Shown in pieces: positions 41,476-49,507 of a stretch of DNA of 64,000 nt; positions within the stretch are counted from its first letter, which is position 1; each line of letters opens with the position of its first letter. The DNA is from Limnohabitans sp. Rim8 (GTDB lineage: Bacteria; Pseudomonadota; Gammaproteobacteria; Burkholderiales; Burkholderiaceae_C), in assembly GCA_945897465.1 (NCBI GenBank), contig CAMDFK010000006.1, forward strand, positions 88,421 to 152,420, in the 5' to 3' direction. A program made the position numbers and the translations under genes. The notes below the pieces were generated by a model. The model was not told the DNA's origin. It saw nothing but the letters and a program-made list of their open reading frames with translations, and ran no database searches.

Positions 41476-42297
41476 ATGTTAATAGCTCAACTATCAGATA
41501 CACACATCAAACCTCAAGGAAAACTTGCCTACAAAAGGGTTGATACATCTTTGATGTTAGGTGTAGCCATTGATCATCTTCGACAGTTACCACAAACACC
41601 GGATTTAATTGTGATTACTGGTGATTTAGTAGACGAAGGTTCAATAGAAGAATATGGAATATTGCGTAGATTTTTAACGAATTTACCGGCCCCCTATTTA
41701 CTGATCCCCGGAAATCATGACGATCGCAACAACATGAGAGCCGTATTCACAGACCATCCATGGATCTCAGAAACTGGATTTTGGCAATACTCTGCAAGCT
41801 CGCCCAACTGGCCTCTTCGGATTATTGGCCTTGATACTGTGAATCAAGGTCATAGCAGCGGTTTGTTATGTCAAACCAGACTCGATTGGTTTGAAGATGC
41901 ATTAACACAAGAACCTAACACGCCGACTTTGGTCATGCTACACCACCCTCCATTTAAAACTGGAATAGGACACATGGATGATATCGGCCTTGAGGGACAA
42001 GAAGAATTAGCCAAAATTCTCAGCCTTCATCCTCAAATTCAGCTAGTAATATGTGGCCATTTACATCGCAACATTAGAGCAACCGTTGGTGGACGGGCCG
42101 TCATGACTTCTCCTAGTACGGCACATACAGTCCAATTGGATATCGCTGAAAATGCAGCCGCAATGTACAGAATGGAACCACCAGGCTATTTGCTTCACTG
42201 GTGGAGTGGAGTCGGACTTGTAACGCACCACGTGTCAGCTGTCTCAAGCTCAGGCCCTTTTCCATTTTTTGACGATTCAGGAAAACTTCTGCTCTAG
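41476..42297 (+). CDS. GpdQ-like metallophosphodiesterase
   Basis: The 273-residue class III cyclic-nucleotide/glycerophosphodiesterase has the full dinuclear metal set: LSDTHI (residues 6-11), ITGDLVDEG (~50), PGNHDDRN (~80), MLHHPPF (~155) and CGHLHRN (~197). Size and motifs match Enterobacter GpdQ, which hydrolyses glycerophosphodiesters; CpdA-type cAMP hydrolysis is the alternative. The ATG at 41476 was chosen because the motif series starts at once. It has no signal peptide, so it acts in the cytoplasm on imported substrate. It closes the AT-rich operon. Confidence 0.83.
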   Translation: MLIAQLSDTHIKPQGKLAYKRVDTSLMLGVAIDHLRQLPQTPDLIVITGDLVDEGSIEEYGILRRFLTNLPAPYLLIPGNHDDRNNMRAVFTDHPWISETGFWQYSASSPNWPLRIIGLDTVNQGHSSGLLCQTRLDWFEDALTQEPNTPTLVMLHHPPFKTGIGHMDDIGLEGQEELAKILSLHPQIQLVICGHLHRNIRATVGGRAVMTSPSTAHTVQLDIAENAAAMYRMEPPGYLLHWWSGVGLVTHHVSAVSSSGPFPFFDDSGKLLL

Positions 42298-42306
42298 TTT
42301 TTTAAA

Positions 42307-42332
42307 GATCGACTCGTATAAACGAGTCGATC
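42307..42332. terminator. Hairpin after the phosphodiesterase gene
   Basis: Perfect 11-bp arms GATCGACTCGT and ACGAGTCGATC with loop ATAA, starting 9 bases after the stop. No T-run follows. It marks the 3' end of the transporter operon. Confidence 0.55.
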
Positions 42333-42412
42333 ATAAATTCAATCAAATTTCGTTGATTTCATTCAGATCAAACGCATGGTGGATTCAAATCTGAAATGCA
42401 ACACCCATTGGG

Positions 42413-42571
42413 TTAATGGATGTTGGTGGATTTTTGAGCGCAGTTCAAGAGCAACCCCTGGTAGACCCCCAAGGGAAATCGTACTCCCAACACCTTGCGA
42501 GGCCAGTTGGTGATTTCGTCGGAGATGGCGTCCAGTTGTTCCTGGCTGTAGCCCACTCCATGGGATGCAGT
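42413..42571 (-). mobile_element. IS30-family transposase remnant (3' end only)
   Basis: About 50 codons on the reverse strand read GYSQEQLDAISDEITNWPRK, then VLGVRFPLGVYQGLLLNCAQ, ending NIH and TAA. This matches the C-terminal end of IS30-type transposases (typical pattern NNRPRK-x-L-G). A stop lies just upstream in frame, and the catalytic DDE core is gone. The sequence to its left up to about 42380 may include the element's terminal repeat. This remnant is the only recognisable feature of the 364-base gap besides the hairpin and the hpaR dyad. Confidence 0.65.
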
Positions 42572-42645
42572 TCAAAAGTCAATGAGATTCGACACCCGCG
42601 GGGAGAAACAAGGGAAAACACGCAGAAAAAAACCAAGCCACTCAG

Positions 42646-42657
42646 TTAACATGTTAA
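42646..42657. promoter_or_regulatory. Palindrome at the hpaR start, candidate MarR/HpaR operator
   Basis: TTAACATGTTAA is a perfect 12-bp palindrome ending 4 bases before the hpaR ATG. MarR proteins bind such AT-rich dyads, so it may mediate autorepression. No Shine-Dalgarno is visible between it and the ATG. Confidence 0.45.
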
Positions 42658-42661
42658 ATAA

Positions 42662-43156
42662 ATGCTCAACACCCCGTTCATCCACCGCAACCTGCCGCGC
42701 CTGCTCTTGCAGGCACGCGAATCGGTCATGTGCCACACCCGACCCAGCCTGCGCTCACACGGCCTGTCTGACCAACAGTGGCGGGTGCTGCGGGTGCTGG
42801 GCGAACACGCCCACGACAACGCCGGGGTGGAAACTGGACGGGTCGCCAAAGAAGCGTTCTTGCTGGGCCCCAGCCTGACGGGTGTGCTCACCCGGATGGC
42901 GCGTGACGGCCTGATCGAGCGCCACCGCTGCCCGCAAGACGCCCGCCGGACAGTGGTGCGTGCGACGGCACTGGGGCTGGCCAAGGTTCAGGCCCTGTCG
43001 CAGAGCATCGAAGCCCACTACGGCTGGATGGAAGGGCAACTGGGCAAAACCGCCTTGCAAGACTTGTATGCCTTGCTCGACCAAGTGATTGCCTTAGAGG
43101 GCGATGGACCCGCCCCTGCACCCAAGTCCCCCCGCCGAAAGAAAGCTTCACCATGA
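42662..43156 (+). CDS. hpaR: HpaR-type MarR repressor of the homoprotocatechuate operon
   Basis: The 164-residue winged-helix regulator has LLLQARESVMCHTRPSLRSH, LSDQQWRVLRVLGEHA and the recognition/wing region LLGPSLTGVLTRMARDGLIE, the HpaR pattern. A Pro/Lys-rich tail ends the protein. HpaR normally represses the meta operon until homoprotocatechuate or 4-hydroxyphenylacetate binds. It is co-oriented and overlaps hpaG1 by ATGA, so it is the first gene of the operon rather than divergent. Confidence 0.87.
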   Translation: MLNTPFIHRNLPRLLLQARESVMCHTRPSLRSHGLSDQQWRVLRVLGEHAHDNAGVETGRVAKEAFLLGPSLTGVLTRMARDGLIERHRCPQDARRTVVRATALGLAKVQALSQSIEAHYGWMEGQLGKTALQDLYALLDQVIALEGDGPAPAPKSPRRKKASP

Positions 43157-43785
43157 AACATTGGCAACCTGCGGGCACCGTTTACGGCTGCCTCTTGAAT
43201 TTTCAACGGGAGTGGGACCTGTGGGCCCCTCGCATGGCACAAGACCCTTACAAAGGCCCGCCCCGGGCACCCGTGCTGTATGTCAAATCGGCCAACACCT
43301 TCAACCCCAGCGGCAACTTGTTGCTGCACGATGGGGTGAAAGAAGTGGACATTGGGGCCACGCTGGGTCTGGTCATGGGTGCCGATGGCCAACCCGACAG
43401 CGTGGTGCTGCTCAACGACTGGTCCGTGCCCCACGAGAGCTATTACCGCCCGCCCGTCAAATTCCGTTGCCGAGACGGCTATTTGGGATGTGGTTCCCCC
43501 CCCGTCCCCTGGGCCAGCTTGGACCTGCCATCGCTGAGCATCATGGTGCAGCTCAATGGCCAAAAGGTACAGACTGTGCATCTGTCAGAACTGGTGCGTC
43601 CGGTAGACCGACTGCTGGCCGATGTGGGCGCTTTCATGAGCCTGCAAGCGGGCGATGTGCTGATGCTGGGCACCGATGTACTGGCCCAAGGCCAAAGGCC
43701 CCGTGCCCGTGCGGGTGACACCGTGTGCCTGACGGCCTCAGGCTTTGCACCGTGGGTCCAAACTGTGCAAGGGGAGGACGCATGA
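43153..43785 (+). CDS. hpaG1: HpaG1: N-terminal-half-type subunit of the 4-HPA decarboxylase/isomerase
   Basis: The 210-residue FAH-superfamily protein aligns with the first half of HpaG/HpcE: GTVYGCLLNFQREWDLW, PVLYVKSANTFNPSG and GATLGLVMG. In enteric bacteria the two halves are fused; here they are separate genes with a four-base overlap. Together they decarboxylate 5-oxo-pent-3-ene-1,2,5-tricarboxylate and isomerise the product. Confidence 0.85.
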   Translation: MKHWQPAGTVYGCLLNFQREWDLWAPRMAQDPYKGPPRAPVLYVKSANTFNPSGNLLLHDGVKEVDIGATLGLVMGADGQPDSVVLLNDWSVPHESYYRPPVKFRCRDGYLGCGSPPVPWASLDLPSLSIMVQLNGQKVQTVHLSELVRPVDRLLADVGAFMSLQAGDVLMLGTDVLAQGQRPRARAGDTVCLTASGFAPWVQTVQGEDA

Positions 43786-44558
43786 AACACGCACGCATTG
43801 CCTGGTCGGGGGCCATCCAGTTGGCCATCGAGTCCGACGGCCAGTTGCTCATCACCCAAGGCCCGCACCAAGGCCAGCGCGTGGACTTTGACGAAGTCGT
43901 CTGGCTGCCGCCGCTGGCGCCAGTGCCCCAGCCACGCACCGTGATCGCGCTGGGCCTGAACTACGCCGACCATGCCAAAGAACTCGCCTTCAAAGCCCCC
44001 GAAGAACCGCTGGCCTTCATGAAAGGCGAAGCCTCGCTGATCGGGCACAAAGCCCTCACCCTGCGCCCTACAGACGTGAAATACATGCATTACGAGTGTG
44101 AGTTGGCCGTGGTCATCGGCCGAACCGCACGCCGCGTGAAGAAAGCCGATGCCTACGACTTTGTGGGCGGCTACACCGTAGCCAACGACTACGCCATCCG
44201 CGACTACCTGGAGAACTGGTACCGCCCCAACCTGCGCGTCAAAAACCGCGACACCTGCACGCCGATCGGCCCCTGGCTGGTCGATGCGGCAGATGTCCAT
44301 CAACGTCAAGGTGGGCCCATGGCGCTCAAGCTGCAGACCACCGTCAATGGCCAAGTCACACAAAGCGGCAACACCGCTGACATGGTGTTTGATGTGCCCA
44401 CCCTCATCGAGTACTTCAGCAGCTTCATGACACTCAACCCTGGCGACCTGATCCTGACCGGCACGCCCGACGGCATCGTCAACGTCAACCCAGGCGATGT
44501 GGTGGTCACCGAGATCGAAGGCATCGGTGCACTGACCAACACCCTCGTGAAAGATTGA
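43782..44558 (+). CDS. hpaG2: HpaG2: C-terminal-half-type decarboxylase/isomerase (FAH family)
   Basis: The 258-residue FAH enzyme has the substrate/metal region VIALGLNYADHAKELAFKAP and metal ligands in KYMHYECELAVVIGR (E-x-E) with Asp in VANDYAIRDYL. It ends with LTGTPDGIVNVNPGDVV. The ATG at 43782 overlaps the hpaG1 stop. It catalyses the decarboxylation step after HpaE in homoprotocatechuate breakdown. Confidence 0.87.
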   Translation: MKHARIAWSGAIQLAIESDGQLLITQGPHQGQRVDFDEVVWLPPLAPVPQPRTVIALGLNYADHAKELAFKAPEEPLAFMKGEASLIGHKALTLRPTDVKYMHYECELAVVIGRTARRVKKADAYDFVGGYTVANDYAIRDYLENWYRPNLRVKNRDTCTPIGPWLVDAADVHQRQGGPMALKLQTTVNGQVTQSGNTADMVFDVPTLIEYFSSFMTLNPGDLILTGTPDGIVNVNPGDVVVTEIEGIGALTNTLVKD

Positions 44559-44571
44559 AGGTGTTTCACTT

Positions 44572-44679
44572 GTCATTGCGAGGAGCTTGCGACGCGGCAA
44601 TCCAGCCGTCAAGTGATTCAAACCCATGCAAGAAAATCAAAGGACCAAGACTGGATTGCCACGCTTCGCTCGCAATGAC
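44572..44679. repeat. REP-like inverted pair between hpaG2 and hpaE
   Basis: GTCATTGCGAGGAGCTTGCG... (44572-44605) and CTGGATTGCCACGCTTCGCT... (44651-44679) are inverted copies around a 45-base loop, able to fold into a long hairpin in the operon mRNA. The remaining 70 bases to hpaE show nothing else. Confidence 0.8.
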
Positions 44680-44748
44680 CATCGCAATGGATGGACCACA
44701 ACCGCCAAGTTAGATTGGCAATGAAAAACAGATGACTGAGATACACCT

Positions 44749-46230
44749 ATGAAAATCGACCACCTCATCAACGGCAAAAGCGTCGCTGGCAGCGACTACT
44801 TTGTGACCCTGAACCCCGCCACCCAAGAAGTGCTGGCCGAAGTGGCCTCGGGCGGCGAAGCCGAGGTCAATGCCGCCGTGGCCGCCGCCAAAGCCGCCTT
44901 CCCCAAGTGGGCCGCCACGCCTGCGACCGAACGCGCCAAGATCATGCGCAAGCTGGGCGACCTGATCACGAAACATGTGCCTGACATCTCGGAGACCGAG
45001 ACAAAAGACTGCGGCCAGACCATCAGCCAGACCGGCAAGCAGCTGGTGCCGCGTGCGGCCGACAACTTCCACTACTTTGCCGAAATGTGCACCCGCGTGG
45101 ACGGCCACACCTACCCCACACCCACGCACCTGAACTACACCCTGTTCCACCCGGTGGGCGTGTGCGCCCTCATCAGCCCTTGGAACGTGCCCTTCATGAC
45201 CGCCACTTGGAAGGTCGCGCCGTGCCTGGCGTTTGGCAACACCGCCGTGCTCAAGATGAGCGAGCTCTCGCCCTTGACCGCTGCCCGTTTGGGCGAGCTG
45301 GCGCTGGAAGCCGGCGTGCCCGAAGGCGTGCTCAATCTGGTGCACGGTTACGGCAAAGAAGCGGGCGAGCCGCTGGTCTCACACCGCGATGTGCGCGCCA
45401 TCAGCTTCACAGGCTCTACTGTCACGGGCAACCGCATTGTGCAAATGTCCGCACAAAAGGGTGGCCTCAAGAAGTTCAGCATGGAGCTCGGCGGCAAGAG
45501 CCCCTTTGTGATTTTTGAAGACGCTGATTTGGACCGAGCACTGGACGCCGCCATCTTCATGATCTTCAGCAACAACGGCGAGCGCTGCACCGCAGGCAGC
45601 CGCATCCTGGTGCAGCAAAGCATTTATGCCGACTTTGCCGCCAAGTTCGCCGAGCGCGCCAAACGCATCACCGTGGGCGACCCGCTCGACGAAAAGACCA
45701 TCGTCGGCCCCATGATCTCTAAGGCCCACTTGGCGAAGGTGCGCAGCTACATCGAACTCGGCCCTAAAGAAGGCGCGACCATGCTGTGCGGCGGCCTTCA
45801 ACAACCCGGCTACGCCGCCGACCTTCCTGCGCATGTCAAGCATGGCAACTTCGTTTGGCCCACCGTGTTTGCCGATGTCGACAACCGCATGCGCATCGCG
45901 CAAGAAGAAATCTTCGGCCCGGTGGCTTGTCTGATCCCCTTCAAGGACGAGGCAGACGCCATTGAAAAAGCCAACGACATTGAATATGGCCTGTCCAGCT
46001 ATGTCTGGACCGAGAACCTGGGCCGCGCCCACCGCGTGGCCGCTGCGGTGGAAGCGGGCATGTGCTTTGTCAACAGCCAAAACGTGCGCGACCTGCGCCA
46101 ACCCTTTGGCGGCACAAAGGCCAGCGGCACGGGCCGTGAGGGTGGCACCTGGAGCTACGAAGTGTTTTGTGAGCCCAAAAACGTGGCGGTGTCATTGGGC
46201 GGTCACCATATTCCGCATTGGGGTGTATGA
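44749..46230 (+). CDS. hpaE: 5-Carboxymethyl-2-hydroxymuconate semialdehyde dehydrogenase
   Basis: The 493-residue NAD-dependent aldehyde dehydrogenase has the NAD-binding PWNVPFMTATWK, the catalytic Glu in FSMELGGKSPF (about residue 245) and the nucleophilic Cys in NGERCTAGSRI (about residue 287). The start MKIDHLINGKSVAGSDYF and its place in the cluster fit HpaE, which oxidises the HpaD ring-fission product. Its stop codon lies inside the first arm of the putative vapBC operator. Confidence 0.92.
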   Translation: MKIDHLINGKSVAGSDYFVTLNPATQEVLAEVASGGEAEVNAAVAAAKAAFPKWAATPATERAKIMRKLGDLITKHVPDISETETKDCGQTISQTGKQLVPRAADNFHYFAEMCTRVDGHTYPTPTHLNYTLFHPVGVCALISPWNVPFMTATWKVAPCLAFGNTAVLKMSELSPLTAARLGELALEAGVPEGVLNLVHGYGKEAGEPLVSHRDVRAISFTGSTVTGNRIVQMSAQKGGLKKFSMELGGKSPFVIFEDADLDRALDAAIFMIFSNNGERCTAGSRILVQQSIYADFAAKFAERAKRITVGDPLDEKTIVGPMISKAHLAKVRSYIELGPKEGATMLCGGLQQPGYAADLPAHVKHGNFVWPTVFADVDNRMRIAQEEIFGPVACLIPFKDEADAIEKANDIEYGLSSYVWTENLGRAHRVAAAVEAGMCFVNSQNVRDLRQPFGGTKASGTGREGGTWSYEVFCEPKNVAVSLGGHHIPHWGV

Positions 46231-46253
46231 CAAATCGCCGCCATCTGTCATAC
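46225..46253. promoter_or_regulatory. Dyad over the hpaE stop codon, candidate VapBC operator
   Basis: GTATGACA (46225-46232) and TGTCATAC (46246-46253) are perfect 8-bp arms; a third copy GTATGACA lies at 46281-46288 next to the vapB Shine-Dalgarno. The direct copy is part of a longer repeat GTGTATGACAA (46223 and 46279). The set is placed like a toxin-antitoxin autoregulatory site. Confidence 0.55.
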
Positions 46254-46299
46254 TTGATGTCATGCATTCATTTCGCATGTGTATGACAAGGAGTGCGCC

Positions 46300-46575
46300 A
46301 TGTTATCTGTCCGCCTGCCCGAAACCGTTGAACGTGAACTGACCCAGTATTGCGCTGCGCGCAAGCTGAGCAAATCGCAAGTCGTGCAAGAAGCCCTCGC
46401 CGAGTATTTGGTGGCGGCCAAAGCGCCATCCAGTCCGCATGCTGTGCCCGAGCCCGACTTGTCCTTTCTCGCGCCAGACGACCCGATTCGGCAGTTCATT
46501 GGCATCGTGAAGGATGGCCCCAGTACAGACGAATGGATGGCCATCACCCGCGGCGAGGACTGGAACAAACCATGA
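46300..46575 (+). CDS. CopG-like antitoxin of a VapBC-type pair
   Basis: The 91-residue protein has an N-terminal ribbon-helix-helix (MLSVRLPETVERELTQYCAA, LSKSQVVQEALAEYL) and an acidic/aromatic C-terminal toxin-binding tail ending WMAITRGEDWNKP. AAGGAG lies 6 bases before the ATG. Its stop overlaps the toxin start (ATGA). It is expected to repress its own promoter. Confidence 0.83.
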   Translation: MLSVRLPETVERELTQYCAARKLSKSQVVQEALAEYLVAAKAPSSPHAVPEPDLSFLAPDDPIRQFIGIVKDGPSTDEWMAITRGEDWNKP

Positions 46576-46967
46576 TCTTGGTCGACACCAACGTCCTGCT
46601 CGACATCTACAAGGCCGACCCAATCTGGATGCCCTGGTCTTTGCAGCAACTGCGCAGCGCCAGAGCCGGAGAACTGGGCACCAACATGGTCGTATATGCC
46701 GAACTGGCTGGACACCCGGGAGAGCCTGCGGATTTGGATACTTTTCTGGACACACTGGGCATCCGCTTGGCAGAAATATCGCGTCCTGCAGCCAAGCTCG
46801 CTGGGCAGGCTTTTCGTCAATACCGTCGACAAGGTGGCACCAAAACCGGCGTCTTGCCCGACTTCTTCATTGGCGCGCATGCACAAGCCGAGGGCTTTCA
46901 ATTGCTCACCCGCGATGCAGGGCGCTACCGCAGTTACTTTCCAAGCATTGATCTGATCTGCCCCTAA
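46572..46967 (+). CDS. PIN-domain ribonuclease toxin, VapC-type
   Basis: The 131-residue PIN domain starts MILVDTNVLLDI with the first catalytic Asp at residue 5. The conserved Glu is in NMVVYAELAG, the third acidic residue in GVLPDFFIGAHAQAEG and the fourth in LLTRDAGRYRSYFP. VapC toxins cut tRNA or rRNA. hpaD starts 20 bases after its stop, so the pair lies within the catabolic operon. Confidence 0.88.
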   Translation: MILVDTNVLLDIYKADPIWMPWSLQQLRSARAGELGTNMVVYAELAGHPGEPADLDTFLDTLGIRLAEISRPAAKLAGQAFRQYRRQGGTKTGVLPDFFIGAHAQAEGFQLLTRDAGRYRSYFPSIDLICP

Positions 46968-46987
46968 ACGTCACCACAGGACACCCC

Positions 46988-47914
46988 ATGGGACAACTCG
47001 CACTCGCCGCCAAAATCACCCACGTGCCCAGCATGTACCTGAGCGAAATCCCGGGGCCACGCTTTGGCACGCGCCAAAGCGCCATCGACGGCCACAAGGA
47101 AATCAGCCGCCGATGCCGCGCTTTGGGTGTGGACACGCTGGTGGTGTTCGACACGCACTGGCTGGTCAATGCCAGCTACCACATCAACTGCGCGCCGCAT
47201 TACAAAGGTGTCTACACCAGCAACGAGCTGCCGCACTTCATCAGCAACATGGCGTTTGAGTCACCCGGCAACCCGGTATTGGGACACTTATTGGCCCAAG
47301 TGGCCAACGACTACGGCGTGGAAACCCTGGCGCACGACGCCACCACCTTGCAGCCTGAATACGGCACGCTGGTGCCGCTGCGTTACATGAACGCCGACCA
47401 GCATTTCAAGGTGGTCTCGGTCTCAGCGCTGTGCACCTCGCACTATTTGGCCGACAGCGCCCGTCTGGGTTGGGCCCTGCGCGAGGCGGTGGAAAAGCAT
47501 TACAACGGCAAAGTGGCCTTTCTGGCCAGCGGCTCGCTCTCGCACCGCTTTGCGCAGAACGGCTTGGCCCCCGAGTTCGCCCACAAGATCTGGAGCCCGT
47601 TTTTGGAGCAGCTCGACAAGCAAGTCTTGCAGATGTGGGTCCAGCGCGAGTGGAAAGCCTTTTGCGAGATGCTGCCCGAGTACGCCAGCAAAGGCCACGG
47701 CGAAGGCTTCATGCACGACACCGCCATGCTGATGGGCGCTTTGGGCTGGACGGGGTACGACGGCGGCGTGGACATGGTGACGCCTTACTTTGGCGCGAGT
47801 GGCACGGGCCAGCTCAACGCGATTTTTGACGTCACACCGCAAGACGGCAGCCAAGTGCCCGCTGCCGTGGCCAGCCGTGCCGAGGGCTATACGGCCATCA
47901 GCACCCGTCTTTGA
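46988..47914 (+). CDS. hpaD: 3,4-Dihydroxyphenylacetate (homoprotocatechuate) 2,3-dioxygenase
   Basis: The 308-residue class III extradiol dioxygenase has LAAKITHVPSMYLSEIPG near the N-terminus and a metal-binding His in VVFDTHWLVN. ASGSLSHRFAQNG and GEGFMHDTAMLMGALGW follow, the HpaD pattern. It opens the aromatic ring next to the diol using Fe(II) (or Mn). It is immediately downstream of the vapC-type gene and followed by hpaF after 12 bases. Confidence 0.93.
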   Translation: MGQLALAAKITHVPSMYLSEIPGPRFGTRQSAIDGHKEISRRCRALGVDTLVVFDTHWLVNASYHINCAPHYKGVYTSNELPHFISNMAFESPGNPVLGHLLAQVANDYGVETLAHDATTLQPEYGTLVPLRYMNADQHFKVVSVSALCTSHYLADSARLGWALREAVEKHYNGKVAFLASGSLSHRFAQNGLAPEFAHKIWSPFLEQLDKQVLQMWVQREWKAFCEMLPEYASKGHGEGFMHDTAMLMGALGWTGYDGGVDMVTPYFGASGTGQLNAIFDVTPQDGSQVPAAVASRAEGYTAISTRL

Positions 47915-47926
47915 GGAGATCGACCC

Positions 47927-48388
47927 ATGCCCCATCTTGTGATTATCTACACCGGACAGTTGGAAGCCGAAGTCAACATGACCACCCTGTGCCGCCAATT
48001 GGCCGATGCCATGCTCACCGTGAAAGACGAAGACGGCAAACAGGTTTTCCCCACGGGCGGCACTCGGGTGCTGGCCTACCCGGCGCCACACTATGCGGTG
48101 GCCGACGGCGGGGCGGCGGGCCGGGCGGCGGGACTGCATGATCAGAACCCTCATGGGGGCTCGGGCGACTACGCCTTTGTTTACCTGAACGTGCGCATGG
48201 GCCGTGGCCGCACAGAAGCCACACAACAAAGCGCCGGGCAAACCTTACTCGAAGTGGCCAAAGCCTTTTTCGCGCCCGTGATGGCGCAGCGCCACATCGG
48301 CATCACACTGCAGATCGACGTCGGCCCCGAGGTGTTTGACGCCAAGCACAGCAACCTCCATCCGCTGTTTCAAAAGGGGCCCGTTTGA
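47927..48388 (+). CDS. hpaF: 5-Carboxymethyl-2-hydroxymuconate delta-isomerase
   Basis: The 153-residue tautomerase-family enzyme starts MPHLVIIYTG; Pro2, exposed after Met removal, is the catalytic base. It ends TLQIDVGPEVFDAKHSNLHP, the usual C-terminus. It is some 25 residues longer than E. coli HpaF because of a glycine/alanine-rich insertion GGAAGRAAGLHDQNPHGG. Start at 47927 has GAGGAG 10 bases upstream. Confidence 0.9.
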   Translation: MPHLVIIYTGQLEAEVNMTTLCRQLADAMLTVKDEDGKQVFPTGGTRVLAYPAPHYAVADGGAAGRAAGLHDQNPHGGSGDYAFVYLNVRMGRGRTEATQQSAGQTLLEVAKAFFAPVMAQRHIGITLQIDVGPEVFDAKHSNLHPLFQKGPV

Positions 48389-48405
48389 AGCGCTTGACTC
48401 CCACT

Positions 48406-48490
48406 CTGGATCGCCGCGCTTCGCTCGCGATGACGTTTCTGCCATGCAAACGCCTGGTCATTGCGAGGAGCGAAGCGACGTGGCAATCCA
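48406..48490. repeat. REP-like inverted pair between hpaF and hpaH
   Basis: CTGGATCGCCGCGCTTCGCT... (48406-48434) and GTCATTGCGAGGAGCGAAGC... (48457-48490) face each other in the opposite order to the pair at 44.6 kb, with a 22-base loop. The family is the same. Confidence 0.8.
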
Positions 48491-48514
48491 CAATTCACCA
48501 GGAACGTCCCCAAC

Positions 48515-49330
48515 ATGTTTGACAACGAATTGATCCAGCAGCTCGCGCACGAGCTCAACCAGTCCGAAAAATCCCATGTGCAGATCGAGCACTTTTCAAA
48601 GCGTTATCCGGGCATGACGATTGAAGACGGCTACCGCATCAACCGCGCCTGGATGCAGATCAAGCTTGCCGAGGGGCGCACCGTGATCGGCCACAAGATT
48701 GGGTTGACCAGCCGCGCCATGCAGGTCTCGAGCCAGATCGACGAGCCCGACTACGGCACGCTGCTAGATGACATGCGCTACACCTGCACGCCCGGTCAGG
48801 TGCTCGACATTCCCTTCACCGATTTCATCGCCCCGCGCGTCGAAGTGGAACTGGCCTTCATCCTGAAAAAGGAACTGCGTGGCCCGAATGTGACGGTGCA
48901 GCAGGTGCTCGAAGCCACCGACTACGTGACGCCCGCCATCGAGATCATCGATTCGCGCATCGAACAGTTCGACCGCCACACCAAGGTGATGCGCAAGGTG
49001 TACGACACCATCAGCGACAACGCGGCCAATGCGGGCATCGTGCTCGGGGCCAAGCGGGTCGATCCGCTCACCACCGACCTGCCGTGGTGCGGCGCAGTGT
49101 TGCGCCAGAACGGCGTGGTCGAAGAAACCGGTCTGGCTGCGGGCGTGCAAGGACACCCTGCCGTGGGCATCGCCTGGTTGGCCAACAAGCTCGCGCCCTG
49201 GGGAGAGCACCTGCAGGCGGGCGAGATTGTGCTGGCCGGCTCGTTCACCAAACCGGCGGTGGCCAAAGTGGGCGATGTGTTTGAAGTGGACTACGGCCCT
49301 TTGGGCAAACTGGAGTTCAAATTCATTTAA
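48515..49330 (+). CDS. hpaH: 2-Oxo-hept-4-ene-1,7-dioate hydratase
   Basis: The 271-residue member of the 2-keto-4-pentenoate hydratase family has [16 protein letters not shown], the metal-binding E-x-E in [15 protein letters not shown], and [16 protein letters not shown]. It hydrates the HpaG product before HpaI cleavage. The ATG at 48515 gives the family start [14 protein letters not shown]; the longer in-frame ORF begins in the REP. Confidence 0.9.
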   Translation: MFDNELIQQLAHELNQSEKSHVQIEHFSKRYPGMTIEDGYRINRAWMQIKLAEGRTVIGHKIGLTSRAMQVSSQIDEPDYGTLLDDMRYTCTPGQVLDIPFTDFIAPRVEVELAFILKKELRGPNVTVQQVLEATDYVTPAIEIIDSRIEQFDRHTKVMRKVYDTISDNAANAGIVLGAKRVDPLTTDLPWCGAVLRQNGVVEETGLAAGVQGHPAVGIAWLANKLAPWGEHLQAGEIVLAGSFTKPAVAKVGDVFEVDYGPLGKLEFKFI

Positions 49331-49507
49331 CACCAGAATGTTTCGCACGCCCGCGCTGGTCGGGTCCGGGGGGCCTGGCTGGGCGATGTGGCAAAGCGAA
49401 GCGCCTCTGAGCCCGGACAGGCCCACCGGACCCGATCAGCACCCTCATCGAAGCCACGACACCTAGAGTCTGCCAACCTTGACCCCATCAACGAGAGGAA
49501 CTTTGCC

